NCBI RefSeq assembly: GCF_001418225.1
Contig: NZ_LIPT01000013.1
Coordinates: forward strand, 22,242 to 86,241
DNA from: Pannonibacter indicus
Lineage (GTDB): Bacteria > Pseudomonadota > Alphaproteobacteria > Rhizobiales > Stappiaceae
DNA length: 64,000 nt
Reading direction: 5' to 3'
The position numbers and the translations under genes were made by a program. Below are positions 38,274 through 46,119 of the stretch, in pieces (within the stretch, counting starts at the first letter, position 1; every line of letters begins with the position of its first letter). Below the pieces are notes generated by a model. It was given only the letters and a program-made list of their open reading frames with translations, ran no database searches and was not told the origin of the DNA.

Positions 38274-39731
38274 TCACACCCCGCTCGCCGGAATGCCGGT
38301 TCGCTCCACCTTGCGGGGGGCGGTGAGTTCCTTCCAGGTTGAAAGCGCCTTGTTGACCGCCTGATAGGGCTCGCGCTTGACGAACTGGCCGTGGCCTTCC
38401 TGCGGGCGCACCGTGCCGTCTTCCACGGCCACACGGCCGCGGGTGAGGGTGAAGCGGGGCAGGCCCTTCACCTTCTTGCCTTCGAAGACGTTGTAGTCGA
38501 TGGCCGACTGCTGGCTGGCGGCGGAGATGGTCTTTTCCTTCTCCGGGTCCCAGACCACGATATCCGCATCCGCGCCCACGAGAATGGCGCCCTTCTTGGG
38601 ATACATGTTCATGATCTTGGCGATGTTGGTGGAGGTGACGGCGACGAATTCGTTCATCGTCAGCCGGCCGGTCGCAACGCCATAGGTCCACAGCATGGGC
38701 ATACGGTCTTCCAGGCCGCCGGTGCCGTTCGGGATCTTGGTGAAGTCGCCAAGGCCGAAGCGCTTCTGATCCGTGGTAAAGGCGCAGTGGTCGGTCGCCA
38801 CCACCTGCAGCGAGCCGGAGGCAAGGCCGGCCCAGAGGCTGTCCTGGTGCTTCTTGTCGCGGAACGGCGGGCTCATCACCCGGCGGGCGGCATGGTCCCA
38901 ATCGGGGTGACGGTACTCGCTGTCATCCAGCGTCAGATGCTGGATCAGCGGCTCGCCATAGGCACGGATGCCGTTCTGGCGCGCCCGGCGGATCGCCTCA
39001 TGCGCCTGTTCGGACGAGGTGTGGACGATATAGACCGGCACGCCCGCCATATCGGCAATCATGATGGCGCGGTTGGTAGCCTCGCCTTCCACTTCCGGCG
39101 GACGGGAGTAAGCATGTGCCTCCGGCCCGTTGTTGCCTTCAGCCAGCAGCTTCTGCTGCAGCGAGGCGACCACATCGCCGTTTTCCGCGTGGACGAGCGG
39201 CAGAGCGCCCAGCTCGGCGCAGCGCTGGAACGAGGCGAACATCTCGTCGTCATTCACCATCAGCGCGCCCTTATAGGCCATGAAGTGCTTGAAGGTGTTG
39301 ATGCCTTTCTCGCGGACGATGGTCTCCATCTCGTTGAAGACCGTCTCGCCCCACCAGGTGATCGCCATGTGGAAGGAATAGTCGCAATGGGCGCGGGTTG
39401 ACTTGTTGTCCCACATGGACAGCGCCTCCAGCAGAGACTGGCCGGGCGAGGGCAGGGCAAAATCCACCACCATCGTTGTGCCGCCGGCCAGGGCTGCGCG
39501 GGTTCCGCTGTCGAAATCATCGGCGGAATAGGTGCCCATGAAGGGCATTTCGAGGTGGGTATGCGGGTCGATGCCGCCCGGCATGACATAGCAGCCCGTA
39601 GCATCCAGCACGGTATCGCCGGAGAGGTTCCTGCCGATCTCGATGATCCTGCCGCCCTCGACCTTCACATCGGCCTCGTAGGTGAGGTCGGCGGTCACCA
39701 CGGTTCCGCCCTTGATCACAGTGCTTGCCAT
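38274..39731 (-). CDS. hydA: Dihydropyrimidinase (D-hydantoinase)
   Basis: 485 aa from the ATG at 39731 (AAGGGGAACAGAC upstream). Amidohydrolase-superfamily enzyme: metal pair GGIDPHTHLEMPF, carboxylated lysine in FMAYKGALMV (about 150), HAENGD, VHTSSEQAH and the later DHCAF Asp. VIKGGTVVTADLTYEADV is the typical opening beta sandwich. It opens dihydrouracil or dihydrothymine to the N-carbamoyl amino acid, the second step of reductive pyrimidine breakdown. The next enzyme is encoded at 40763. Dihydropyrimidine dehydrogenase genes are not in the window. Confidence 0.94.
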   Translation of the reverse strand: MASTVIKGGTVVTADLTYEADVKVEGGRIIEIGRNLSGDTVLDATGCYVMPGGIDPHTHLEMPFMGTYSADDFDSGTRAALAGGTTMVVDFALPSPGQSLLEALSMWDNKSTRAHCDYSFHMAITWWGETVFNEMETIVREKGINTFKHFMAYKGALMVNDDEMFASFQRCAELGALPLVHAENGDVVASLQQKLLAEGNNGPEAHAYSRPPEVEGEATNRAIMIADMAGVPVYIVHTSSEQAHEAIRRARQNGIRAYGEPLIQHLTLDDSEYRHPDWDHAARRVMSPPFRDKKHQDSLWAGLASGSLQVVATDHCAFTTDQKRFGLGDFTKIPNGTGGLEDRMPMLWTYGVATGRLTMNEFVAVTSTNIAKIMNMYPKKGAILVGADADIVVWDPEKEKTISAASQQSAIDYNVFEGKKVKGLPRFTLTRGRVAVEDGTVRPQEGHGQFVKREPYQAVNKALSTWKELTAPRKVERTGIPASGV

Positions 39732-39800
39732 GTCTGTTCCCCTTTTTCCGTTTCCGCGCTGTTGCGCCTTGTTGCGGAGCACTGCGCGGCTGTCTTTATG

Positions 39801-40271
39801 TCAGTTTTGCTCGATGCTCCGGCTCATGAACAGGCTGCAGGGATTGTCCTCATAGGGCCCGAATGGCCCGCAGGGCGCATAACCGAACGCCTTGTACATG
39901 CGCACGGCTTCCCGATTGAGCTCACCCGTCTCCAGATAAAGCTGCCGGACACCGCGCTCCCGCGCCAGATGCTCCAGCTTTTCCATAAGCGTCCGCCCGG
40001 CACCCATGCCGCGTGCGGCCGGATCAACGAAAATGCGCTTCAGCTCGCCGCTGCCTTCTTCGAACCACTTCACCGCCCCGCAGCCGATCACCTTGCCATC
40101 CGCCTTGCGCACAACGATGAAGTCCACATCCGGCTGCATCAGGTCTTCCAGCGGCGAGCCGAAATTGCCCTCCGGCGGATAAAGGCTGTCCGCATAGGCA
40201 TCCGACTGCTCCAGAAGCTCCAGAACCTCGGGCTGGTCAGGTGTCTCGATGGCGGTGCGCAGCGATGTCAT
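39801..40271 (-). CDS. GNAT family N-acetyltransferase
   Basis: 156 aa from the ATG at 40271; upstream extension of the frame would translate the repeat unit and is rejected. Motif A is ELKRIFVDPAARGMGAGRTLMEKLE (read in two halves: KRIFVDP, and RGMGAGR, the acetyl-CoA loop), motif B YLETGELNREAVRMYKAFGY. VVRKADGKVIGCGAVKWF is the preceding beta sheet. Substrate unknown. It lies inside the pyrimidine catabolic cluster, 69 bp before hydA, and is a plausible operon member handling an amino acid intermediate, but that is inference. Confidence 0.85.
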   Translation of the reverse strand: MTSLRTAIETPDQPEVLELLEQSDAYADSLYPPEGNFGSPLEDLMQPDVDFIVVRKADGKVIGCGAVKWFEEGSGELKRIFVDPAARGMGAGRTLMEKLEHLARERGVRQLYLETGELNREAVRMYKAFGYAPCGPFGPYEDNPCSLFMSRSIEQN

Positions 40272-40306
40272 GCGGTGCTTTCTGTTGTTCGAGTAATGGT
40301 CTTCCC

Positions 40307-40364
40307 CCTCTCGATCGTCATCCCGGACAAGCGCAGCGCAGATCCGGGACCGGTGAGCCGAGGT
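40307..40364 (+). repeat. REP-like unit B, left flank of the GIY-YIG gene
   Basis: ATCGTCATCCCGGAC, variable AAGCGCAGCGCAG, then ATCCGGGACCGGTGAGCC. It matches the left unit of copy A at both ends and outside it (GTCTTCC and CCTCTC precede both). The unit ends one base before the stop codon of the GIY-YIG gene. Confidence 0.85.
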
Positions 40365-40365
40365 G

Positions 40366-40653
40366 CTACAGGTTGAGATCCGGATAAAGATCACGCCATT
40401 GCGGATTGCCCTTCTCGATCAGGTCGAACTTCCACTGCCGCCGCCAGCGTTTGATCTTCTTTTCCATCGCAATCGCTTCATGCATCGTGGCAACCTCCTG
40501 ATACCAAACGAGCCACTTGATGCCGTACCGCTCCGTGAAGCCTTCAATCTGTCCTTCACGGTGCTCGTAAACTCGTCTTGCCAAAACTGCCGTCACGCCC
40601 GTGTAGAGTGTTTCATATGGCTTTGATGCCATGATGTAGACCCATGCGGGCAT
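40366..40653 (-). CDS. GIY-YIG nuclease family protein
   Basis: 95 aa. VYIMASKPYETLYTGVT is the GIY-YIG motif (here VYI...LYTG), followed by RRVYEHREG (catalytic Arg/Tyr/His region) and MEKKIKRWRRQWK with the metal-binding Glu. It is a single-domain UPF0213/SLX1-like nuclease. It is exactly bracketed by repeat units B (40307) and C (40683), in inverted orientation; its stop abuts unit B. It interrupts the catabolic operon between the carbamoyl hydrolase and the GNAT gene. The cellular role of such free GIY-YIG proteins is not known to me; a part in mobilising the repeats is inferred. Confidence 0.88.
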   Translation of the reverse strand: MPAWVYIMASKPYETLYTGVTAVLARRVYEHREGQIEGFTERYGIKWLVWYQEVATMHEAIAMEKKIKRWRRQWKFDLIEKGNPQWRDLYPDLNL

Positions 40654-40682
40654 TGTCCGTTCCGTCCTCCAGTCAACTCAGG

Positions 40683-40739
40683 CCCCGGCTCACCGGTCCC
40701 GGATCTCCGCTTCGCTGCGTCCGGGATGACGATGGAGAG
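40683..40739 (-). repeat. REP-like unit C, right flank of the GIY-YIG gene
   Basis: On the minus strand it reads ATCGTCATCCCGGAC, GCAGCGAAGCGGAG, then ATCCGGGACCGGTGAGCC. It is nearly identical to the right unit of copy A, including the variable middle (AGCGAAGCGGAG in both). Opposite orientation to unit B. It ends 24 bp before the stop of the carbamoyl hydrolase gene. Confidence 0.85.
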
Positions 40740-40762
40740 GAACGGGTCGAGAGTGCCCTCTC

Positions 40763-42013
40763 TCACCCCACGACCTCAGCCGTCTCCAGCACCGCGTGCA
40801 ACAGAACATCACATGCCGCGCCGGCCCATTCCTTGGAAATCTCCTCCGCCTCGTTATGCGAGAGCCCGCCCACGCAGGGGCACATGATCATGGTGGCGGG
40901 GGCGACCTTGGCGGCCCAGCAGGCGTCGTGGCCTGCGCCCGAGATGATGTTCATGTGGCTGTAGCCGAGCCGTTCCGCGGCGGAGCGCACGCTGGAGACG
41001 AGTTTCGGGTCGAAGGTCACCGGATCGAAATGGCCTACCGCCTCCACCGAACAGCCGACGCCGAGCGCCTTGCAGATGGTGGCCGCTTCCGCTTCGATGC
41101 GGGCGCGCATCGAGGTGAGCTTGGCAAGGTCGGGTGTGCGGATATCGACGGTGAAGACCACCTGACCGGGCAGCACATTGCGGGAGTTGGGCGAGAAGAA
41201 CACCTGTCCGACGCCGCCAACGGCCCCCGGCTGATGGTCCATGGCAACGCTCTGGACCATCTCCAGAATGCGCGACATGGCCAGACCGGCGTTGACGCGC
41301 AGGTTCATCGGCGTGGAGCCGGTGTGCGCCTCGCGGCCCGTCAGGGTGAATTCCAGCCACCACAGGCCCTGGCAATGGGTGACGACGCCGATCTGCTTGC
41401 CTTCGGCCTCCAGAATCGGCCCCTGTTCGATGTGCAGCTCGTAATAGGCGTGCATCTTGCGGGCGCCCACTTCTTCGTCACCCAGCCAGCCGATGCGCTT
41501 CAGCTCATCGCCATAGGTCTTGCCCTCCGGGTCCTTGCGGCCATAGGCATAGTCAAGGCTGTGCACCCCGGCGAAAACGCCGGAGGCGAGCATCGCAGGA
41601 GCAAAGCGGGCGCCTTCCTCGTTGGCCCAGTTGGTGACAACGATGGGATGCTTCGTCTTGATGCTGAGATCATTCAGCGTGCGCACCAGCTCCAGCCCGG
41701 CCAGAACGCCGAGCACGCCATCATATTTGCCGCCGGTCGGCTGGGTGTCGAGGTGCGAGCCCACATAGACGGGCAGGGCGTCCGGATCGGTGCCCGGCCG
41801 GGTCATGAACATGGTGCCCATCTTGTCGACGCCCATGGTCAGCCCTGCGTTTTCGCACCAGGACTGGAACAGCCTGCGCCCTTCGGCATCGGCATCCGTC
41901 AGGGTCTGGCGGTTGTTGCCGCCCGCGATGCCCGGGCCAATCTTGGCCATGTCCATTATGCTGTCCCAAAGGCGGTCCGGTTTGATCTTCAGGTTCTGTC
42001 CGAGTGTTGTCAT
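40763..42013 (-). CDS. Zn-dependent N-carbamoyl amino acid hydrolase (beta-ureidopropionase type)
   Basis: 416 aa, peptidase M20 fold of the hydantoinase/carbamoylase family. Metal ligands in GSHLDTQPTGGKYDGVLGV (about 90-108), NWANEEGARF (about 130) and a late GAGHDACWAAKV His. A lid domain lies between about 215 and 330. It hydrolyses N-carbamoyl-beta-alanine to beta-alanine, CO2 and NH3, the third step of reductive pyrimidine degradation, releasing nitrogen. An L-carbamoylase for hydantoins cannot be excluded. 54 bp downstream of mmsA. Confidence 0.92.
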   Translation of the reverse strand: MTTLGQNLKIKPDRLWDSIMDMAKIGPGIAGGNNRQTLTDADAEGRRLFQSWCENAGLTMGVDKMGTMFMTRPGTDPDALPVYVGSHLDTQPTGGKYDGVLGVLAGLELVRTLNDLSIKTKHPIVVTNWANEEGARFAPAMLASGVFAGVHSLDYAYGRKDPEGKTYGDELKRIGWLGDEEVGARKMHAYYELHIEQGPILEAEGKQIGVVTHCQGLWWLEFTLTGREAHTGSTPMNLRVNAGLAMSRILEMVQSVAMDHQPGAVGGVGQVFFSPNSRNVLPGQVVFTVDIRTPDLAKLTSMRARIEAEAATICKALGVGCSVEAVGHFDPVTFDPKLVSSVRSAAERLGYSHMNIISGAGHDACWAAKVAPATMIMCPCVGGLSHNEAEEISKEWAGAACDVLLHAVLETAEVVG

Positions 42014-42067
42014 CGTGCTCTGCCTTGAAAATTGCGCCGCTGGCGGGATCTGGTCCTCTGGTCAGCC

Positions 42068-43564
42068 TCAGTCGAGGCTGGGGAAAGTGAAGACTGCACC
42101 GTCCTTGATGCCGGCCGGCCAGCGGGTGGTCACCGTCTTGAGGCGGGTGTTGAAGCGCACGCCTTCCGGCCCGTAGATGGAGTGATCGCCAAACAGCGAG
42201 CGCTTCCAGCCGCCGAAGGAGAAATAGGCGACCGGCACCGGGATCGGCACGTTGATGCCGACCATGCCCACCTCGATCCTGTCGGCAAAGGCGCGGGCGG
42301 CGTCGCCGTCGCGGGTGAAGATTGCGGTGCCGTTGCCATATTCGTGGGTGTTGATGAGATCGAGCGCCTCGTCATAGCCCTTGGCCCGCACCACGGAGAG
42401 CACCGGGCCGAAGATCTCTTCCTTGTAGATGGTCATGTCCGGGGTAACCCGGTCGAACAGGGTGCCGCCGACGAAATAGCCGTTCTCATAGCCCTGCAGC
42501 GAAAAGCCCCGGCCATCAACCAGCAGCTCTGCGCCTTCCTTGACTCCCTGGTCGATGTAACCTAGCACCTTGCGCTTGTGGGCATCGGTGATCACCGGCC
42601 CCATCTCGGCGTCCTTGTCCGTGGCCGGGCCGATCTTGAGGGCCTGCACACGTGGCACCAGCTTTTCGACCAAGGCATCGGCGGTCTTCTCGCCAATCGG
42701 CACGGCGACGGAAATGGCCATGCAGCGCTCACCGGCAGAGCCGTAGCCTGCGCCCATCAGCGCGTCGGCGGCCTGATCCATGTCCGCGTCGGGCATGATG
42801 ATCATGTGGTTCTTTGCCCCGCCAAGCGCCTGCACGCGCTTTCCATGGGCGGTGCCGGTAGCATAGACATATTCGGCAATCGGGGTGGAGCCGACGAAGG
42901 AGACAGCCTTCACATCCGGGTGGGTGAGCAGCACATCTACGGCTTCCTTGCCGCCATGCACCACGTTGAGCACGCCTTCCGGGAATCCGGCCTCACGGAA
43001 CAGCTCATAGACCACCATGACGGCGGAAGGATCGCGCTCGGATGGCTTCAGGATGAAGGTGTTTCCGCAGGCAACGGAGATCGGATACATCCACAGCGGC
43101 ACCATGGCCGGAAAATTGAACGGCGTGATGCCGGCGACAACACCCAGCGGCTGGCGGTCGCAATAGCTGTCGATGGCTGGCCCAACGTTGCGGGCGAAGT
43201 CACCCTTCAGCAGATGCGGTATGCCGCAGGCAAATTCAACGACCTCAATGCCGCGTGCGACTTCCCCCAGCGCATCGTCATGGGTCTTTCCATGCTCGGC
43301 GGAGATCGCCCTTGCGATATTGTCCGCGTTGGCTGTCAGAAGTTCCTTGAAGCGGAACATGAACCGCGCACGCTTCAGCGGCGGCGTGTCGCGCCAGGCC
43401 GGGAAGGCGGCCTTGGCTGCAGCGATGGCCGCCGCCACATCGGCGGCGCAGGACAGGCCAAGCTCGGCCACCTGCTCGCCGGTTGCCGGGTTGAACACGG
43501 GCGAAACCTTGCCGGAGGTGACGGGCGTTTCCTTGCCGGCGATGATGTTGTGAATGGTCTTCAT
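42068..43564 (-). CDS. mmsA: CoA-acylating methylmalonate-/malonate-semialdehyde dehydrogenase
   Basis: 498 aa from the ATG at 43564. Aldehyde dehydrogenase fold with GSAGERCMAISVAVPIG holding the catalytic Cys, the NAD motif FVGSTPIAEYVY, and the MmsA-typical GGAKNHMIIMPDAD. It lacks the usual general-base Glu position seen in hydrolytic ALDHs, consistent with a CoA-dependent reaction. In this cluster it converts malonate semialdehyde (from beta-alanine) to acetyl-CoA and the methyl form (from thymine) to propionyl-CoA. 132 bp downstream of the aminotransferase. Confidence 0.93.
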   Translation of the reverse strand: MKTIHNIIAGKETPVTSGKVSPVFNPATGEQVAELGLSCAADVAAAIAAAKAAFPAWRDTPPLKRARFMFRFKELLTANADNIARAISAEHGKTHDDALGEVARGIEVVEFACGIPHLLKGDFARNVGPAIDSYCDRQPLGVVAGITPFNFPAMVPLWMYPISVACGNTFILKPSERDPSAVMVVYELFREAGFPEGVLNVVHGGKEAVDVLLTHPDVKAVSFVGSTPIAEYVYATGTAHGKRVQALGGAKNHMIIMPDADMDQAADALMGAGYGSAGERCMAISVAVPIGEKTADALVEKLVPRVQALKIGPATDKDAEMGPVITDAHKRKVLGYIDQGVKEGAELLVDGRGFSLQGYENGYFVGGTLFDRVTPDMTIYKEEIFGPVLSVVRAKGYDEALDLINTHEYGNGTAIFTRDGDAARAFADRIEVGMVGINVPIPVPVAYFSFGGWKRSLFGDHSIYGPEGVRFNTRLKTVTTRWPAGIKDGAVFTFPSLD

Positions 43565-43696
43565 GGGTCGCGTTTCCGGGTTCTGCCTTGGAGCGCGCAA
43601 GCGATGGTCTGGCGGCGGTCTGGCATCATCTTGTTGTGTGTGCGGGGCGTTGATGCCGCGTCAGGGCAGGCGGTTCAGCCCTGACGCAAGGCTTCG

Positions 43697-45031
43697 TCAG
43701 ATGTTGTTTTCCAGCACCTTGCGCAGCTTGCCGAACAGCTCGTCGATCTGCTCCTTGGAGATGATCAGCGGCGGCGACAGGGCGATGATGTCGCCCGTGG
43801 TGCGGATGAGGATGCCGTCCTCATAGGCCTTGAGGAAGGCCGAAAAGGCGCGTTTGGTCGGCTCACCGGGGATTGATTCCAGCTCAATGGCTCCGATGAG
43901 GCCAAGGTTGCGGATGTCGATCACATGCGGGCAGTCCTTCAGCGAGTGCACAGCTGCTTCCCAGTAGGAGGCAAGATCGGCTGCACGGGTCAGCAGGCCC
44001 TCTTCCTCGTAAGTGTCGAGGGTGGCAAGGGCTGCGGCGCAGGCGACCGGATGGGCCGAGTAGGTATAGCCGTGGAACAGCTCGATCATGTGCTCCGGGC
44101 CGGTCATGAAGGTCTCGTAGATCTGCCTGGTGCAGAACACGGCGCCCATCGGAATGACGCCCGAGGTGATGCCCTTGGCCGTGGTGATCATGTCCGGCAT
44201 CACGTCGAAATAATCGGTGGCAAACGGCGTGCCGATGCGCCCAAAACCGGTGATCACTTCGTCGAAGATCAGCAGGATGCCATGCTGGGTGCAAAGCTCG
44301 CGCAGGCGCTTGAGGTATCCCTTCGGCGGGATCAGAACACCCGTGGACCCGGCCACCGGCTCGACGATGACAGCCGCGATTGTTGAAGGATCATGCAGCT
44401 GGATGACCTTGATCAGATCATCGGCAAATTCCGCGCCATGCTCCGGCTCGCCGCGCGAGAAGGCATTGCGGACGGGATCATGGGTGTGGCGGATGTGATC
44501 GACGCCGGTCAGCATGGTACCGAAATGCTTGCGGTTGTTGACGATGCCGCCAACGGAGATGCCGCCGAAGCCGACGCCGTGGTAGCCGCGCTCGCGGCCA
44601 ATGAGGCGGGTGCGGGTGCCCTGGCCGATGGCGCGCTGATAGGCGAGCGCGATCTTCAGCGCCGTATCGACGCTTTCCGAACCCGAGTTGGTGAAGAACA
44701 CGTGGTCCATCGGCGAGGGCAGCATGGCGGCAAGGCGGGCCGCCAGTTCAAAGGCCTTGGGGTGGCCCATCTGGAAGGCCGGGGCATAATCCAGCTCGGC
44801 GATCTGCTTCTGCACCGCTTCCACGATGCGGGGGCGCGAGTGGCCCGCGTTGCAGCACCACAGGCCAGCCGTGCCATCCAGCACCTTGTTGCCCTCGGCT
44901 GTGGTGTAATGCATGTCCTTGGCCGCGACGAACATGCGCGGCGCCTTCTTGAACTGGCGGTTCGCCGTAAACGGCATCCAGAAGGCTTCCAGATTGTTGG
45001 GAATGGCAGCGGACGCGGCCTTGTCAGACAT
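43697..45031 (-). CDS. Omega-amino acid (beta-alanine):pyruvate aminotransferase
   Basis: 444 aa from the ATG at 45031 (AAGGAGGAACT upstream). Class III aminotransferase: FFTNSGSESVDTALKIA, RGYHGVGFGGISVGG, LLIFDEVITGFGRIG, and lysine in TTAKGITSGVIPMGAV. The opening LEAFWMPFTANRQFKKAPR is the signature of the beta-alanine--pyruvate transaminase subgroup. It yields malonate semialdehyde for MmsA. First gene of the catabolic operon, reading away from the RutR-type regulators. The 419-bp divergent region holds two RutR boxes. Confidence 0.93.
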   Translation of the reverse strand: MSDKAASAAIPNNLEAFWMPFTANRQFKKAPRMFVAAKDMHYTTAEGNKVLDGTAGLWCCNAGHSRPRIVEAVQKQIAELDYAPAFQMGHPKAFELAARLAAMLPSPMDHVFFTNSGSESVDTALKIALAYQRAIGQGTRTRLIGRERGYHGVGFGGISVGGIVNNRKHFGTMLTGVDHIRHTHDPVRNAFSRGEPEHGAEFADDLIKVIQLHDPSTIAAVIVEPVAGSTGVLIPPKGYLKRLRELCTQHGILLIFDEVITGFGRIGTPFATDYFDVMPDMITTAKGITSGVIPMGAVFCTRQIYETFMTGPEHMIELFHGYTYSAHPVACAAALATLDTYEEEGLLTRAADLASYWEAAVHSLKDCPHVIDIRNLGLIGAIELESIPGEPTKRAFSAFLKAYEDGILIRTTGDIIALSPPLIISKEQIDELFGKLRKVLENNI

Positions 45032-45311
45032 AGTTCCTCCTTGCCGGTTCCGGCCATCAGCGGCGCGGAAACACGGTCGTGGCTGCAGCAAACTTGCACA
45101 CGGGTTCGGCTTCAGGCGAACACGGGTAGCCTGAGCCTAGCAGTGCCGGGCACGGTTGTCCGTCATCGTCTTGCGATTTTGCACCTGCGCTGTTCCCTTC
45201 ATGACCTGCCGCAGTCTTGTTGCCGCGTGCGGGCCGGTTGATCTCTGGATATGCCCCGTTCGGGGTCTTGTGTTTGGCGGCCAGGAGCCTTCGCGAGGGC
45301 CTGAAAGAAAC

Positions 45312-45327
45312 CTGACCAATTGGTCAA
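45312..45327. promoter_or_regulatory. RutR-type operator 1
   Basis: CTGACCAATTGGTCAA agrees with the E. coli RutR consensus TTGACCA-N2-TGGTCAA at all but the first base and is palindromic over TGACCAATTGGTCA. It lies 281 bp before the aminotransferase start and 124 bp before the first regulator gene. The stretch 45032-45311 between operator and aminotransferase shows no gene; a promoter is presumed but not clear. Confidence 0.8.
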
Positions 45328-45342
45328 GGAGCGTATGAATCC

Positions 45343-45358
45343 TTGACCAGACGGTCAA
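45343..45358. promoter_or_regulatory. RutR-type operator 2
   Basis: TTGACCAGACGGTCAA differs from the RutR consensus only at the tenth position. Its centre is 31 bp (three helical turns) from operator 1, so two dimers would bind on the same face of the DNA. It lies 93 bp before the first TetR gene, fitting autoregulation and control of the divergent catabolic operon. Confidence 0.8.
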
Positions 45359-45450
45359 GATGATAATTTCATCGGCAGGATGAAAATCTGACCACAGATG
45401 TGCTGCGCCGCAACAGGCTGGCCAGCAGCGGGGACAGGAAGCGGGGGGCA

Positions 45451-46119
45451 ATGGAGCGCAAGCCATCCAGCCGGAGCACAGCGCGGGCGGAAACCGAACG
45501 GGCAATCCTTGAGGCGGCCGAAACAGTGTTCGCCGAACACGGCTACCGGGGCGCCACGACGGGCATGATCGCGGCCCGGGCAGGCATCCCCAAGGCGAAC
45601 CTGCATTACTACTTTGCCACCAAGGAAGCGCTGTACCGGCAGGTGGTGGAAAACATCTTCACAATCTGGCTGGAAGCGGCCAATTCCTTCGATGACTGCG
45701 AGGATCCGGAAGAAGCGCTGACCCGCTACATCACCACCAAGATGGACATTTCCCGGCAGCATCCCATGGGCTCCAAGGTCTGGGCCAACGAGATCCTGCA
45801 CCGGGCGCCCGTCATCCAGGACTATCTCGAAACAACGCTGCGCGACTGGACCGCGAGCCGCATTGCCATCATCGACAGATGGGTAGCGGAGGGCCGGATG
45901 GACCCGGTCGATCCGCGCACGCTGCTCTACATGATCTGGGCGACGACCCAGCACTATGCTGACTTCATTCATCAGATCGAGACGCTGAACGGCGGAGCGC
46001 CCCTGTCGGAGGCACAGTTCGCCTTGGCCCGGGAGAACGTGGTGCGAATCGTGCTATCGGGCGTCGGAATCAGGGCCAAGGCTCGGGCCAAGGCTCAGGG
46101 TGGAGACTGCCCCGCATGA
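45451..46119 (+). CDS. TetR-family regulator, RutR-like (first of tandem pair)
   Basis: 222 aa from the ATG at 45451 (GGAAGCGGGGGGCA upstream). N-terminal HTH: ILEAAETVFAEHGYRGATT then IAARAGIPKANLHYYFATKEALY. The C-terminal ligand domain has KVWANEILHRAPVI and LLYMIWATTQHYADF, the latter a RutR hallmark. RutR senses uracil/thymine and represses pyrimidine genes in E. coli. It overlaps the next regulator by 4 bp. Basic Arg/Lys stretches at both ends. Binding to the two boxes upstream is inferred. Confidence 0.87.
   Translation: MERKPSSRSTARAETERAILEAAETVFAEHGYRGATTGMIAARAGIPKANLHYYFATKEALYRQVVENIFTIWLEAANSFDDCEDPEEALTRYITTKMDISRQHPMGSKVWANEILHRAPVIQDYLETTLRDWTASRIAIIDRWVAEGRMDPVDPRTLLYMIWATTQHYADFIHQIETLNGGAPLSEAQFALARENVVRIVLSGVGIRAKARAKAQGGDCPA

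Noticed and set aside
40272..40394. N-terminal extension of the GNAT protein
   Set aside because: It would translate the REP-like unit B; the ATG at 40271 gives the normal family length.
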